In this document: in pieces, positions 7,943 to 15,583 of the stretch
How the letters are laid out: every line of letters begins with the position of its first letter
Numbering within the stretch: position 1 is the stretch's first letter
Origin: Promethearchaeota archaeon
GTDB taxonomy: Archaea > Asgardarchaeota > Lokiarchaeia > Sigyniarchaeales > SOKP01
Assembly: GCA_016840545.1 (NCBI GenBank)
Contig: JAEOSD010000004.1
Span: 1 to 46,179, forward strand
Direction: 5' to 3'
DNA: 46,179 nucleotides
The notes under the pieces: generated by a model
What the model was told of the DNA's origin: nothing
The model's database searches: none
Seen by the model: only the letters and a program-made list of their open reading frames with translations
Translations under genes and position numbers: made by a program

Positions 7943-8755
7943 TTAATTAACGGACTTAAGCTCTCTCTTAATAAAAGGTTTCAGATTTTTTCCTTTCTTC
8001 CAATACCATTCGAATAATTCTATTGTCCAGTTTTTAAAAGAATCATTAGAATCGATTAAACACTGACTATAATCAATTTGACCATCTTTATTCAAAAAAA
8101 GTATGGCTCCTTTATCAGATACTATTAAAGAGAAATTTAGTTGATCTAATAAACGAATATTTTGGTAAATATCTAATTTCTTGAAAAATTCCTGAGCGTT
8201 TTTAAATAATTTTAACCATTCGTTAGGAATTTCATAAGATTTAGCAAGAGCAGGGTTTATTAAAGCTCTTACATCTAATGATTGATCTTTAATTTTTTTT
8301 TCAACAATAGGTAAAAGAGAATTTTGTAGCTGGTCTGAAATTGCAAAAATAAATTTTTGGGATTCAGTCACTAAATTGGACCAAAGCTCAATATTTTGTA
8401 ATGTTTTATTTTTAATTCCTATTGTTTTTAATTTACCTAATTGAAGTATAAGGTGCACTGGAATTGAAGTTAAATTATGTGTATTGAAAAACTCTTTCAA
8501 ACTAATTGAAACCTCAAAAATATCCATTATCCTATAAAAAATTCTGCCAATATTAGAAATCGTATATTTGTTATCAATAGTCTTTATTATTAAATCTTTT
8601 TCTAACAATCTTTTTAGGTGTCGAGAAATTTCCGATCCTGGGACATCTAACTCTTTCTCTAATTGACTGTGTCTTTTTTCTTTATCATATAAGTTTTTAA
8701 AGACAATTAACCTCTTGTTATTTGAGAATTCGAGAAAAATTTCATTCAAATTCAA
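7943..8755 (-). CDS. Winged-helix transcriptional regulator with FilR1 (DUF1724-type) C-terminal domain
   Basis: A 270-residue archaeal regulator. Residues 1-75 form an ArsR/MarR-like winged helix ('LEKELDVPGSEISRHLKRLLEKDLI' is the helix-turn-helix with the recognition helix SEISRHLKRL). The remainder ('ELWSNLVTESQKFIFAISDQ', 'RALINPALAKSY', 'LNFSLIVSDKGAILFLN', 'WTIELFEWYWKKG') matches the FilR1 domain found in archaeal regulators, named after the methanogenesis regulator. It is divergent from the acyl-CoA oxidation operon across a 219-bp gap, which makes that operon the obvious candidate target (inference). The start appears to be TTG at 8755; there is no better in-frame codon nearby. Confidence 0.8.
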   Translation of the reverse strand: MNLNEIFLEFSNNKRLIVFKNLYDKEKRHSQLEKELDVPGSEISRHLKRLLEKDLIIKTIDNKYTISNIGRIFYRIMDIFEVSISLKEFFNTHNLTSIPVHLILQLGKLKTIGIKNKTLQNIELWSNLVTESQKFIFAISDQLQNSLLPIVEKKIKDQSLDVRALINPALAKSYEIPNEWLKLFKNAQEFFKKLDIYQNIRLLDQLNFSLIVSDKGAILFLNKDGQIDYSQCLIDSNDSFKNWTIELFEWYWKKGKNLKPFIKRELKSVN

Positions 8756-8906
8756 GAAATACTCACTTTGAAATTGTTAAAATCCAACTAAAATTATTAG
8801 TATTCTTCTAAATATTTTAATTTTATTCAAAATATTTTTACCCTCTTAAATTTACTTTAAAAAAATTAAGACTCCTTTTAGGATTTTCTTAAATGTATTC
8901 AAGCTA

Positions 8907-8957
8907 TTATATAACGTAATCTAAATTATTTAAGAATTTTTAGTTTAAAATAAACTA
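8907..8957 (+). promoter_or_regulatory. Candidate promoter and operator of the acyl-CoA oxidation operon
   Basis: TTATATAA at 8907-8914 is a plausible TATA box; with the usual 22-27 bp spacing the transcript would begin near 8936-8940. A palindrome TAGTTT-AAAAT-AAACTA follows at 8941-8957, just downstream of that start and upstream of the ribosome site AAAGGTG. It could bind the divergent FilR1-type regulator or the small winged-helix protein encoded first in the operon. In AT-rich DNA such elements also arise by chance. Confidence 0.35.
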
Positions 8958-8974
8958 TTAAAAAGGTGTAAGAT

Positions 8975-9274
8975 TTGTACGAAGAATTAGAATTAAAAGC
9001 GCTTAAATTATTAGCTAGGCAATTTGAATATAATCAATCGCTTCATATGGAGGCAGTTGATATGGCAAAGTTATTAGATGTGAAGAGAAAAGATATCCAA
9101 ACTGTTCTAAAAACACTAGCAGATACTAAACTTATTAATATTTATGAAGAACGGGATAAGATTAAATTAGCGAAGATATCTTGGCAAGGCTTAAATGAAA
9201 TTGGTGAAGTTAATTTAAAATTTGGCATGGGAAAAGATGCATATGCTAATTATAAAAAAGAGGGATTAGAATAA
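8975..9274 (+). CDS. Small winged-helix DNA-binding protein
   Basis: A 99-residue protein starting with TTG at 8975 after the ribosome site AAAGGTG. 'HMEAVDMAKLLDVKRKDIQTVLKTLADTKLI' reads as the helix-turn-helix of a winged helix (helix 2, turn, recognition helix), with 'IYEERDKIKLAKISWQGLNEIG' as the wing and final helix. It is the first gene of the acyl-CoA dehydrogenase operon and ends one base before the next start codon, so it is translated in step with the dehydrogenase. A role as local autoregulator is likely by position but not shown by sequence. No ligand-binding domain is present. Confidence 0.75.
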   Translation: MYEELELKALKLLARQFEYNQSLHMEAVDMAKLLDVKRKDIQTVLKTLADTKLINIYEERDKIKLAKISWQGLNEIGEVNLKFGMGKDAYANYKKEGLE

Positions 9275-9275
9275 A

Positions 9276-10523
9276 ATGACGTTTGATTATATGCCATGGT
9301 GGAGTGATAGAACAAAAAAATTCGCAGATGAAGTTGAGAATTTTATGGATACAGAACTCCAGCCCCGAGCAATTAAGCTTCTTGAGCAGAATAAAGATCC
9401 AATGACAATTCAATGGGAAGCTTCAAAACTTTGTATTGATAAAGGGTTCCATCCTTTAATGGTTTTAGCTGAAGAGGAATATGGTGGAGTTGATCAAGGA
9501 TATGCAGGTTATACTATTTTGAATGAAGAAGTAGGAAGGGCAATGATAAACATAAACCCTTTGTTAACAAGCGTATTTGGAGCCGGCCCGATACATTTGT
9601 TTGGGACTGAACAACAAAAACAAAAATTTATGGTTCCATTAGTAAAAGGTGAGAAATGGGCTTCTATTACTGTTACTGAACCAGATGTGGGTAATGATGC
9701 TGCTGGAATTCAGTTAAGTGCTGAAAAAGATGGAGATGAGTGGGTCCTGAACGGTTGGAAGCGTTATATTACTTTAGGAGCAATTAGTGATTATTTTATG
9801 CTTTATGCAAACTCAGATCCAGACATGAGGAGAGTTTATAGACATTTAACAGCTTTTTTTGTTCCTACTGATCTTCCCGGAATCTCAATTGAAAAAATTA
9901 ACTCATTAATAGGTGATGTTGAAATGGCTAATTCAGTAATTAGATATAGAGATGTTCGAGTACCAGAAGAAAATATGATACTAGATCCTGGGGATGGTTG
10001 GACTGTTATGACTAGCGCTTTAAATATTGAGCGCTTGGGAATAGCCGGAGTTGTAGGTTCATCAAGAAATCTATTAGAAACAGCAAGAGCTTATGGACGT
10101 AGAAGAGTTCAATTTGGAATGCCAATTTCAAGATATAATGGCGTTCAATTAAGAATGGCAAATATCTCAATAAAAATGAATCTAACCAGAGTCTTCTTAT
10201 ATTATTTAGCTGATTTATTGGATAAAGGTGAAGCTGATATGTTCAGCTTTGGGGTTAAATCTTCAATTTCTAAAGTATTTGGAACACAGTCATTAACTGA
10301 GATGGCTTTGGATGCTCTCTTCATTTGTGGAGGAGACGGATATCTCCAAGAAATAGGCGTAGGAGGAGTTCTCAAAAATGCTGCCTTGATGCAGATAGCA
10401 GGAGGTTCCAATGATATTCTGAAATTATTTATTGGAAGAAATGAGTTTATGCAAGAGGTTGATACTCGCATGTTAACTCCATCTGTAAGAGGTCCAACTG
10501 AAGAAGATGCTAAAAATTTATAA
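9276..10523 (+). CDS. Acyl-CoA dehydrogenase (isovaleryl/long-chain-type active-site arrangement)
   Basis: A flavoenzyme that introduces the alpha,beta double bond into acyl-CoA, passing electrons to an acceptor such as ETF. At 415 residues it shows the N-terminal helical domain, the beta domain with 'WASITVTEPDVGNDAAGIQ' (FAD/substrate signature 1) and the C-terminal helical domain ('YGRRRVQFGMPISRYNGVQ', 'ICGGDGYLQEIGVGGVLKN'). The catalytic-base position of MCAD/SCAD (the E of 'YEGTSEI') is Gly376 here ('IAGGSNDI'). Glu252 in 'LNIERLG' occupies the position used as base in isovaleryl-CoA and long-chain acyl-CoA dehydrogenases. The enzyme is therefore probably active with branched or longer acyl-CoA, though substrate prediction is inference. 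No ETF gene lies in the window. Confidence 0.93.
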   Translation: MTFDYMPWWSDRTKKFADEVENFMDTELQPRAIKLLEQNKDPMTIQWEASKLCIDKGFHPLMVLAEEEYGGVDQGYAGYTILNEEVGRAMININPLLTSVFGAGPIHLFGTEQQKQKFMVPLVKGEKWASITVTEPDVGNDAAGIQLSAEKDGDEWVLNGWKRYITLGAISDYFMLYANSDPDMRRVYRHLTAFFVPTDLPGISIEKINSLIGDVEMANSVIRYRDVRVPEENMILDPGDGWTVMTSALNIERLGIAGVVGSSRNLLETARAYGRRRVQFGMPISRYNGVQLRMANISIKMNLTRVFLYYLADLLDKGEADMFSFGVKSSISKVFGTQSLTEMALDALFICGGDGYLQEIGVGGVLKNAALMQIAGGSNDILKLFIGRNEFMQEVDTRMLTPSVRGPTEEDAKNL

Positions 10524-10541
10524 GAAGGGAGGTTAGAAAAA

Positions 10542-11342
10542 ATGGCAAAATATGAAGAAATTAAGTTTGAAGTGGAAGATAATATTGGGTGGATTACTAT
10601 AGATCGTCTTGAAAGAAGAAATGCACTATCTAGGGATGTATGGGCAAGCATAGGCCAAGTTTTATCAGATACTTGGGATGATATTAATGTAAGAGTAATC
10701 GTATTAACGGGAAATGACGAGGAATATAAAGGTGGTCGGGCTTTTTCAGCAGGACTTGATATAAAGGAGATGTCAACAACGGGATTTAAGAACCTTGGTG
10801 ATTTTCTAGGAATCTTGCTTGATCCATGTGAATTAATGGCACGTTATCCTAAACCCTTGATCGCAATGATTAATGGTTATGCATATGCCGGAGGTTTAGA
10901 GCTTACTTTATGGTGTGACTGTGCTGTTGCTGCGGACGATGCTCTAATGGGCTTTTGGGAAAATCGAAGAGGGTTAGCAAGCGGTGTTGCATTTCTATTG
11001 CTTCCCGAACTAATTGGAATGCGCCATGCAAAAGAGCTTTTATTAACTGGGAAAATTATTTCTGCAGATGAAGCTTATAGAATGGGGTTGGTTAACAAAG
11101 TAGTACCCCATGATCAATTAAGGGAAGCTACTAAGGAAATGGCCGAAGAAATGAAAAAAGTAGCTCCTATAAGCCATAAATGGACTAAAAAGTGGTTCCA
11201 ACAAGGATATCATTATACTAGAACTAGAGCAATCGGTAGTCTTTGGGAGCCATTCCAGGAGCTCTTCCACTCTGAGGATGTTATTGAGGGTTTTACTGCT
11301 TTTATGGATGGTAATCGAGAACCAAAATGGAAAGGAAAATAA
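10542..11342 (+). CDS. Enoyl-CoA hydratase (crotonase family, both catalytic Glu present)
   Basis: A 266-residue crotonase-fold enzyme that hydrates the 2-enoyl-CoA made by the preceding dehydrogenase. The oxyanion-hole segments are 'GGRAFSAGLDIKEM' and 'GYAYAGGLELTL'. Glu120 ('GLELT') and Glu140 ('GFWENRRG') align with the two catalytic glutamates of rat crotonase (144 and 164) and have the same 20-residue spacing, which supports true hydratase chemistry. A strong Shine-Dalgarno (GGGAGG) precedes the ATG at 10542, 18 nt after the dehydrogenase stop. A C-terminal trimerisation helix is present. The chain-length preference cannot be told. Confidence 0.9.
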   Translation: MAKYEEIKFEVEDNIGWITIDRLERRNALSRDVWASIGQVLSDTWDDINVRVIVLTGNDEEYKGGRAFSAGLDIKEMSTTGFKNLGDFLGILLDPCELMARYPKPLIAMINGYAYAGGLELTLWCDCAVAADDALMGFWENRRGLASGVAFLLLPELIGMRHAKELLLTGKIISADEAYRMGLVNKVVPHDQLREATKEMAEEMKKVAPISHKWTKKWFQQGYHYTRTRAIGSLWEPFQELFHSEDVIEGFTAFMDGNREPKWKGK

Positions 11343-11388
11343 ATTTTTTTAAAACTATATTAAAATTAAAATTTTAGGAGGAAAAATT

Positions 11389-11718
11389 ATGTCAGATGAA
11401 GAATTAGTTGAAGGAATTAAGAAAATGGTTAGTAAACTGGATGACCCTGCTTACCAAGAACGGTTTAAGGGATTTGATAGGATTTTACAATTTAACTTTA
11501 CAGATACTAATAATTACTATTTAGTTTTTAAAGATGCTAAATGTGAAATAAAAGATGGTGATGTTGACGATCCAAATATAACTATTACGACAACTAGTGA
11601 TGTAATCATTGATATAATGGATGGCGAGTTAAGTCCTACCAAAGCATTCATGGGAGGAAAGTTAAAAGCAAAGGGTCCTATGAAAGATATGCTTAAAATG
11701 CAAATGCTAATGAAATAA
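11389..11718 (+). CDS. SCP2 sterol/lipid-carrier domain protein
   Basis: A 109-residue stand-alone SCP2 domain: an amphipathic N-terminal helix, then the beta-sheet ('RILQFNFTDTNNYYLVFKD', 'CEIKDGDVDDPNITITTTSDV') and the C-terminal helices with 'SPTKAFMGGKLKAKGPMKDMLKM', the characteristic 'F-M-x-G-K-L-K-x-x-G' SCP2 signature. Such domains bind hydrophobic tails such as fatty acyl-CoA. Its place between an enoyl-CoA hydratase and another crotonase recalls the hydratase-SCP2 fusions of eukaryotic peroxisomal multifunctional enzymes; here it would carry acyl-CoA intermediates (inference). The ribosome site TAGGAGG is strong. Confidence 0.88.
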   Translation: MSDEELVEGIKKMVSKLDDPAYQERFKGFDRILQFNFTDTNNYYLVFKDAKCEIKDGDVDDPNITITTTSDVIIDIMDGELSPTKAFMGGKLKAKGPMKDMLKMQMLMK

Positions 11719-11741
11719 ACATTTGAAATTTTTATAAATTA

Positions 11742-11760
11742 ATTTTTTTATTTTATATTT
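11742..11760 (+). terminator. T-rich tract inside the operon
   Basis: Blocks of T follow the SCP2 gene. They may cause partial termination, leaving more transcript for the first four genes than for the later ones; this is only a possibility. Confidence 0.2.
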
Positions 11761-11785
11761 AATGATAATAAAGAGGGTAAAAAGA

Positions 11786-12604
11786 ATGGATTTCAAATAT
11801 CTATTATTTGAAGTAAAAAATAATGTTGCTGTTATAACATTTAATCGAGAGTATAAATTAAATGCTATAAATGGCAAAATGTTTGATGAGATTTATGAAG
11901 CTTTAGATGAGATAGCAAATAACAAGGAAATTAGAGCTGCAATTATTACAGGTAAAGGTCGTGCTTTTTCCACTGGCGGAGATTTCAATCAAGCTAGTCA
12001 AGGAATGGCAGGAGATGTAGATAATGTAGAAGATGGAGGAAAAATGCAATCTGGAGAAATAGAAATAGATGTTTCTCAAAAAAGATTAGTGTTAAAATTG
12101 CAAAGGACTCCTAAACCCATTATAGCTGCGATTAATGGGCTTGCTCTTGGAGGAGGGTTAAATGTTGCCTTAAATTGCGACTTGATTTATGCTGCAGAAA
12201 ATGCTGAGCTCGGTACTTTTTTTATGAAAAGGGCAATTATTCCAGAAATGTCTTCTACATATATATTACCAAGAATAGTTGGTATACATAAGGCAAAAGA
12301 ACTCATCTTTTTTGGCGATAGATTCAGTGCTCAAGAAGCTTTAAAAATGGGATTGATTAATGGTGTTTTTCCTGTTGATGAATTCATGGATAAGGTCATG
12401 GAAGTTGCTGAGAAATTAGCAAAAGGGCCCACATTTTCAATTGGATTGGCAAAATTGATTATTAACAAAATATTAGAGAGTAAAACAATTGAAGCACTTG
12501 AAAATGAAGCAGAGGCTTTATTTAAAGCATTTGATTCAGAAGATTTTACTGAAGGTTTGTTAGCATTTTTTGAAAAAAGGGATCCTGACTTTTTAGGAAG
12601 GTAA
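11786..12604 (+). CDS. Crotonase-superfamily protein lacking both hydratase glutamates
   Basis: A crotonase-fold protein of about 272 residues with intact oxyanion-hole segments ('GKGRAFSTGGDFNQ' and 'GLALGGGLNVAL'). The positions of the two catalytic glutamates of enoyl-CoA hydratase are Asn126 and Phe146, so simple hydratase activity is doubtful. 'FFMKRAIIPEMSSTYILPRIVG' resembles the isomerase/PaaG-like branch, so an enoyl-CoA isomerase or another thioester-enolate reaction is more likely. The frame starts at ATG 11762, but AAGAGGG at 11771-11777 is correctly spaced for ATG 11786, which I use. A short acidic insertion (about residues 70-92, rich in D/E/G) follows the first oxyanion motif. 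Confidence 0.85.
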   Translation: MDFKYLLFEVKNNVAVITFNREYKLNAINGKMFDEIYEALDEIANNKEIRAAIITGKGRAFSTGGDFNQASQGMAGDVDNVEDGGKMQSGEIEIDVSQKRLVLKLQRTPKPIIAAINGLALGGGLNVALNCDLIYAAENAELGTFFMKRAIIPEMSSTYILPRIVGIHKAKELIFFGDRFSAQEALKMGLINGVFPVDEFMDKVMEVAEKLAKGPTFSIGLAKLIINKILESKTIEALENEAEALFKAFDSEDFTEGLLAFFEKRDPDFLGR

Positions 12605-12626
12605 GAAAAGTGAAAGGGAGAAAAAA

Positions 12627-13061
12627 ATGGAAGAAGAAAAGGCAAATAAAATATTGAAAATTTTATCAATGATTGGAGGTATTTATGAAATACTTTTTGG
12701 AATTTTGATGATATTTTTAATAGTACCTTTATTAAATTTAATGGGTTTAAATATTTTGCATTTAGATTATCCTATATTTGCTCATACTGCTGGATTATTG
12801 GCGATAATCCTCGGTTTAATATTATTTTTCTCAGCATTTAATGTAAAAAAATTCTTAAACAATATTATTTTCATAATAATTCTGCGTTTTACTATTCAAA
12901 TTGTTATTATTGTAAACATTTTTATAATTCCAATGATTGGTATAGGGTTGTTTTTATTCGGCTTAATTGATTTAACCTTTGCTATATTTACTATTTATTT
13001 CATCAAAATCTCAAAGTTATCATTCAACATTTTTAAAAATATAAAAGATGAGGGGAGCTAG
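12627..13061 (+). CDS. Small four-helix membrane protein
   Basis: A 144-residue hydrophobic protein with four predicted membrane helices (about residues 13-36, 48-70, 77-101 and 105-128) and a short basic C-terminus. It has no motif I recognise. It lies inside the acyl-CoA operon: 22 nt after the second crotonase with a GGGAG ribosome site, and its last codons overlap the beginning of the acyl-CoA synthetase beta frame. Position suggests a membrane function linked to acyl-CoA use, such as substrate entry or anchoring the enzymes, but nothing in the sequence proves it. Confidence 0.7.
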   Translation: MEEEKANKILKILSMIGGIYEILFGILMIFLIVPLLNLMGLNILHLDYPIFAHTAGLLAIILGLILFFSAFNVKKFLNNIIFIIILRFTIQIVIIVNIFIIPMIGIGLFLFGLIDLTFAIFTIYFIKISKLSFNIFKNIKDEGS

Positions 13062-13776
13062 GATAACAAAAGTGGATACTATAATTAGAAGTGTCCTTAA
13101 TGAAAATAGAACATTCCTAATGGAGCATGAAAGTAAGGATCTTATTGCTAAGTATGATATTCCAGTTGGAGAATATAAAGTTATTAAAGATGAGGATGCG
13201 GCCGTAAAATTTTCTAATAAAATAGGTTATCCTGTAGTTGCAAAATTAATGAGCCCTGATATAATCCATAAAACTGAAGCCGGTATAATTAAGTTAAATT
13301 TAAATTCTGATGAAGAGGTTAGGAAAGCTTATAAAGAGGTTATTAAGAATGGCAAAAACTACAATTATGAGGCTCAAATAGAAGGAGTAAATATACAGAA
13401 AATGATAGAAAAAGGGATCGTTGAGATAATAATAGGAAGCATGAGAGATATTAATTTTGGGCCAGTTCTTATGTTTGGATTAGGTGGTATTTTTGTTGAA
13501 ATATTCAAAGATGTGTCATATCGAGTATGTCCAATTTCTCAAGATGAAGCTAATAAGATGATTAGAAGCATCAAAGCTTTTCCATTGTTGGACGGATATC
13601 GAGGACAACCGAAAGCGGATAATGAAAGAATAATAGATACTTTATTGAAATGTTGTCGTCTTTTAATTGAAAATCCGGAAATAGAACAATTAGATTTAAA
13701 TCCTGTAATTGTGTTTGAAAAAGGTAGAGGGTTAATGGTTGTTGATGCAAGAATTATTTTAAGGGAGGATGAATAA
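13048..13776 (+). CDS. acdB: ADP-forming acyl-CoA (acetyl-CoA) synthetase, beta subunit
   Basis: The ATP-grasp subunit of the NDP-forming acyl-CoA synthetase, which with the alpha subunit converts acyl-CoA + ADP + Pi to acid + ATP + CoA. 'YPVVAKLMSPDIIHKTEAGIIKL' is the ATP-grasp strand region with the conserved His (residue 74 from ATG 13048) that relays phosphate in this family. 'QIEGVNIQKMIEKGIVEIIIG' and 'GPVLMFGLGGIFVEIFKDVSYRV' complete the domain, and 'QLDLNPVIVFEKG' is the metal-binding end. The length of about 240 matches archaeal beta subunits. ATG 13048 overlaps the previous gene; GTG 13072, preceded by AGGA, is an alternative start. Its stop overlaps the start of the alpha gene by one base (TAATG). 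Confidence 0.92.
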   Translation: MRGARITKVDTIIRSVLNENRTFLMEHESKDLIAKYDIPVGEYKVIKDEDAAVKFSNKIGYPVVAKLMSPDIIHKTEAGIIKLNLNSDEEVRKAYKEVIKNGKNYNYEAQIEGVNIQKMIEKGIVEIIIGSMRDINFGPVLMFGLGGIFVEIFKDVSYRVCPISQDEANKMIRSIKAFPLLDGYRGQPKADNERIIDTLLKCCRLLIENPEIEQLDLNPVIVFEKGRGLMVVDARIILREDE

Positions 13777-15239
13777 TGAATAAATTCGAAGAATTTAATG
13801 GATTTTTTAATCCTAGTACTGTTGCTTTTTTTGGTGCTTCTAATGTGATGCAAAAATTTGGAAGTCTGCATCTTACAAACTTATTAACTGCAGGATTTCA
13901 AGGAAAAATAATACCAATTCATCCAAATGGAGAGAAAATCTTAGGTTTTAAAGCTTATAAAAATATCAAAGATGTGCCTGAAGATGTTGATTTAGTTGTA
14001 ATAGCTACTCGTCCTGATATAATTAATAATATTTTAGAAGATTGTGGTCAAAAAGGGGTAAAATATGCTATCATTGTATCAGGCGGTTTTTCAGAAATCG
14101 GTAATGAAGAAGAACAAAACCGAATGAAAGAGATAGCTCAGAAATATGGAATTAAAATTATGGGTCCGAATTGTTCGGGAGAAGTAGTAGCCCCAAATAT
14201 TAATATTACTCATGTTCCTTGGCCACCTAGAAAAGGAGGAGTTTCAATTATCTCACAATCGGGAACTTATGCCGTACAACCTTTAATTGCGATAAGTACA
14301 AAGATAGGTGTAGGGATTTCTAAAATAATTTCAGTTGGAAATGAAGTCAATACAGATTTAGTTGATTATCTAGAAGTACTAGAAGAAGATCAAAATACCA
14401 CTTGTATTGGTTTATATTTTGAAGCGGTTAGGCGAGGTAAAGAATTTATAGAATTAATTGAAAGAATAAATAATAAAAAACCAGTTGTTATAATTCCAAT
14501 AGGGCAAACAGAAGCAGGTACAAGATCTGCCAAGTCTCATACAGCAGCAATTACTTCTCCGGGTTACATAATTGACTCAATTTGCGAGCAGACAGGAGCA
14601 GTTAAGGTAAAAAATAGTATAGAGATGTTAAACTTATTAAATGGTTTTGATTCACTTCCTCTTCTAAAGGGAAATCGTGTAGCGATACTTACTATGGGGG
14701 GTGGACCTGGCACATTGATGTCTGATTTATTTGAAAGTCATGGAATGAACGTTCCTGTTTTAAGTGAAGCATTACAAGAAAAAATAAAACCATGGCTCCC
14801 ACCAACCGCATCAACAATGAATCCTATTGACCTTACCTATAGTGATGATATGCAAAACTATCTAAACGTTGTACCAGAAATTCTTTTAAAAAGTAATGAG
14901 ATCGATTCTTTAATATTCTATGGGCTAATGGGAAATCAATATTTTACTAATATACTTAAAGTTCCAGATTATATGAAGGATCTGGAAAGTGTAATTGCTT
15001 TGAAAAACTTTGGAGATATGATGGATGATTTTTTTATGGCCCTTTTCGATGAGCTTGTAGATTTTAAGGAAAAATACAATAAACCCATAATTTTAACGTG
15101 TTATAATACCAGAGAGGAAAAATTTGTAGCCTATTTACAGGATCATGGAATTCCAGTTTACTATCCAGAAGAAGGAGTATGGGTTTTAATACGTATGTGG
15201 CAATATTCAAATTTTATGCTCTCTAAACTCAATAAATAA
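13776..15239 (+). CDS. acdA: ADP-forming acyl-CoA (acetyl-CoA) synthetase, alpha subunit
   Basis: The CoA-binding and ligase subunit, 487 residues. Domains are a CoA-binding Rossmann domain ('STVAFFGASNVMQKFG', 'PIHPNGEKILGFKAYKN', 'YAIIVSGGFSE', 'GPNCSGEV'), then two succinyl-CoA-ligase-like domains ('GGVSIISQSGTYA', 'ISVGNEVNTDLVDYLEVL'). The catalytic His255 in 'GTRSAKSHTAAI' is phosphorylated in the family. Together with the beta subunit it makes ATP from the acyl-CoA thioester by substrate-level phosphorylation. Being last in the oxidation operon, it probably handles the operon's end product or a branched acyl-CoA; the specific acid is unknown. A T-run follows the stop. Confidence 0.93.
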   Translation: MNKFEEFNGFFNPSTVAFFGASNVMQKFGSLHLTNLLTAGFQGKIIPIHPNGEKILGFKAYKNIKDVPEDVDLVVIATRPDIINNILEDCGQKGVKYAIIVSGGFSEIGNEEEQNRMKEIAQKYGIKIMGPNCSGEVVAPNINITHVPWPPRKGGVSIISQSGTYAVQPLIAISTKIGVGISKIISVGNEVNTDLVDYLEVLEEDQNTTCIGLYFEAVRRGKEFIELIERINNKKPVVIIPIGQTEAGTRSAKSHTAAITSPGYIIDSICEQTGAVKVKNSIEMLNLLNGFDSLPLLKGNRVAILTMGGGPGTLMSDLFESHGMNVPVLSEALQEKIKPWLPPTASTMNPIDLTYSDDMQNYLNVVPEILLKSNEIDSLIFYGLMGNQYFTNILKVPDYMKDLESVIALKNFGDMMDDFFMALFDELVDFKEKYNKPIILTCYNTREEKFVAYLQDHGIPVYYPEEGVWVLIRMWQYSNFMLSKLNK

Positions 15240-15240
15240 T

Positions 15241-15250
15241 TTCTTTTTTT
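15241..15250 (+). terminator. T-run after the acyl-CoA operon
   Basis: A T-rich decamer immediately follows the alpha-subunit stop codon, a likely oligo-T terminator; the next gene is on the other strand. Confidence 0.35.
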
Positions 15251-15257
15251 AATATTA

Positions 15258-15476
15258 TTAAGAGAAAAAATCCTTTAATAAACTAGATATTATATTATAG
15301 CTCTCATTAATTTTGCCGTTTTTATTATTTTCTAATTTTAATAAGAGAGTTTGATTTCCAGAACTTAATTTAATTGTTAATTTTTTTGTTCCATTAGAGT
15401 TATTACCCCACATTTTCTCAAGACTATCGCAAAATTGATCTTTTTTCTTTTCTTTTATTAAAGCTTCTTCTTTCAT
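15258..15476 (-). CDS. Small hypothetical protein (72 aa)
   Basis: An open frame in the gap between two plus-strand genes. It has an ATG at 15474-15476 preceded on its own strand by AAAGGAAAATT, a fair ribosome site. The product has a charged N-terminal helix (rich in E and K), then alternating polar/hydrophobic strands ('KKLTIKLSSGNQTLLLKL') and a final helix ending in 'LLKDFF'. I recognise no family. Support is the ribosome site, the sensible composition and the absence of any competing gene. It could be spurious. Confidence 0.45.
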   Translation of the reverse strand: MKEEALIKEKKKDQFCDSLEKMWGNNSNGTKKLTIKLSSGNQTLLLKLENNKNGKINESYNIISSLLKDFFS

Positions 15477-15583
15477 AATTTTCCTTTTATCTATAGTATC
15501 TTTAATTCTAATACAAACTTTTTAAAGTGAACAAAAAATTACAAATAAAATATACAATATAATAGTTAGCTAATACAATTCAA

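Noticed and set aside
9276-10523. Acyl-CoA dehydrogenase as a catalytically dead homologue because the 'YEGT' Glu is missing
   Set aside because: Glu252 occupies the alternative catalytic position known from isovaleryl-CoA and long-chain acyl-CoA dehydrogenases.
10202-10651. 149-codon open frame antisense to the acyl-CoA dehydrogenase/crotonase junction
   Set aside because: It overlaps two convincing genes and gives a Ser/Pro-rich product without motifs.
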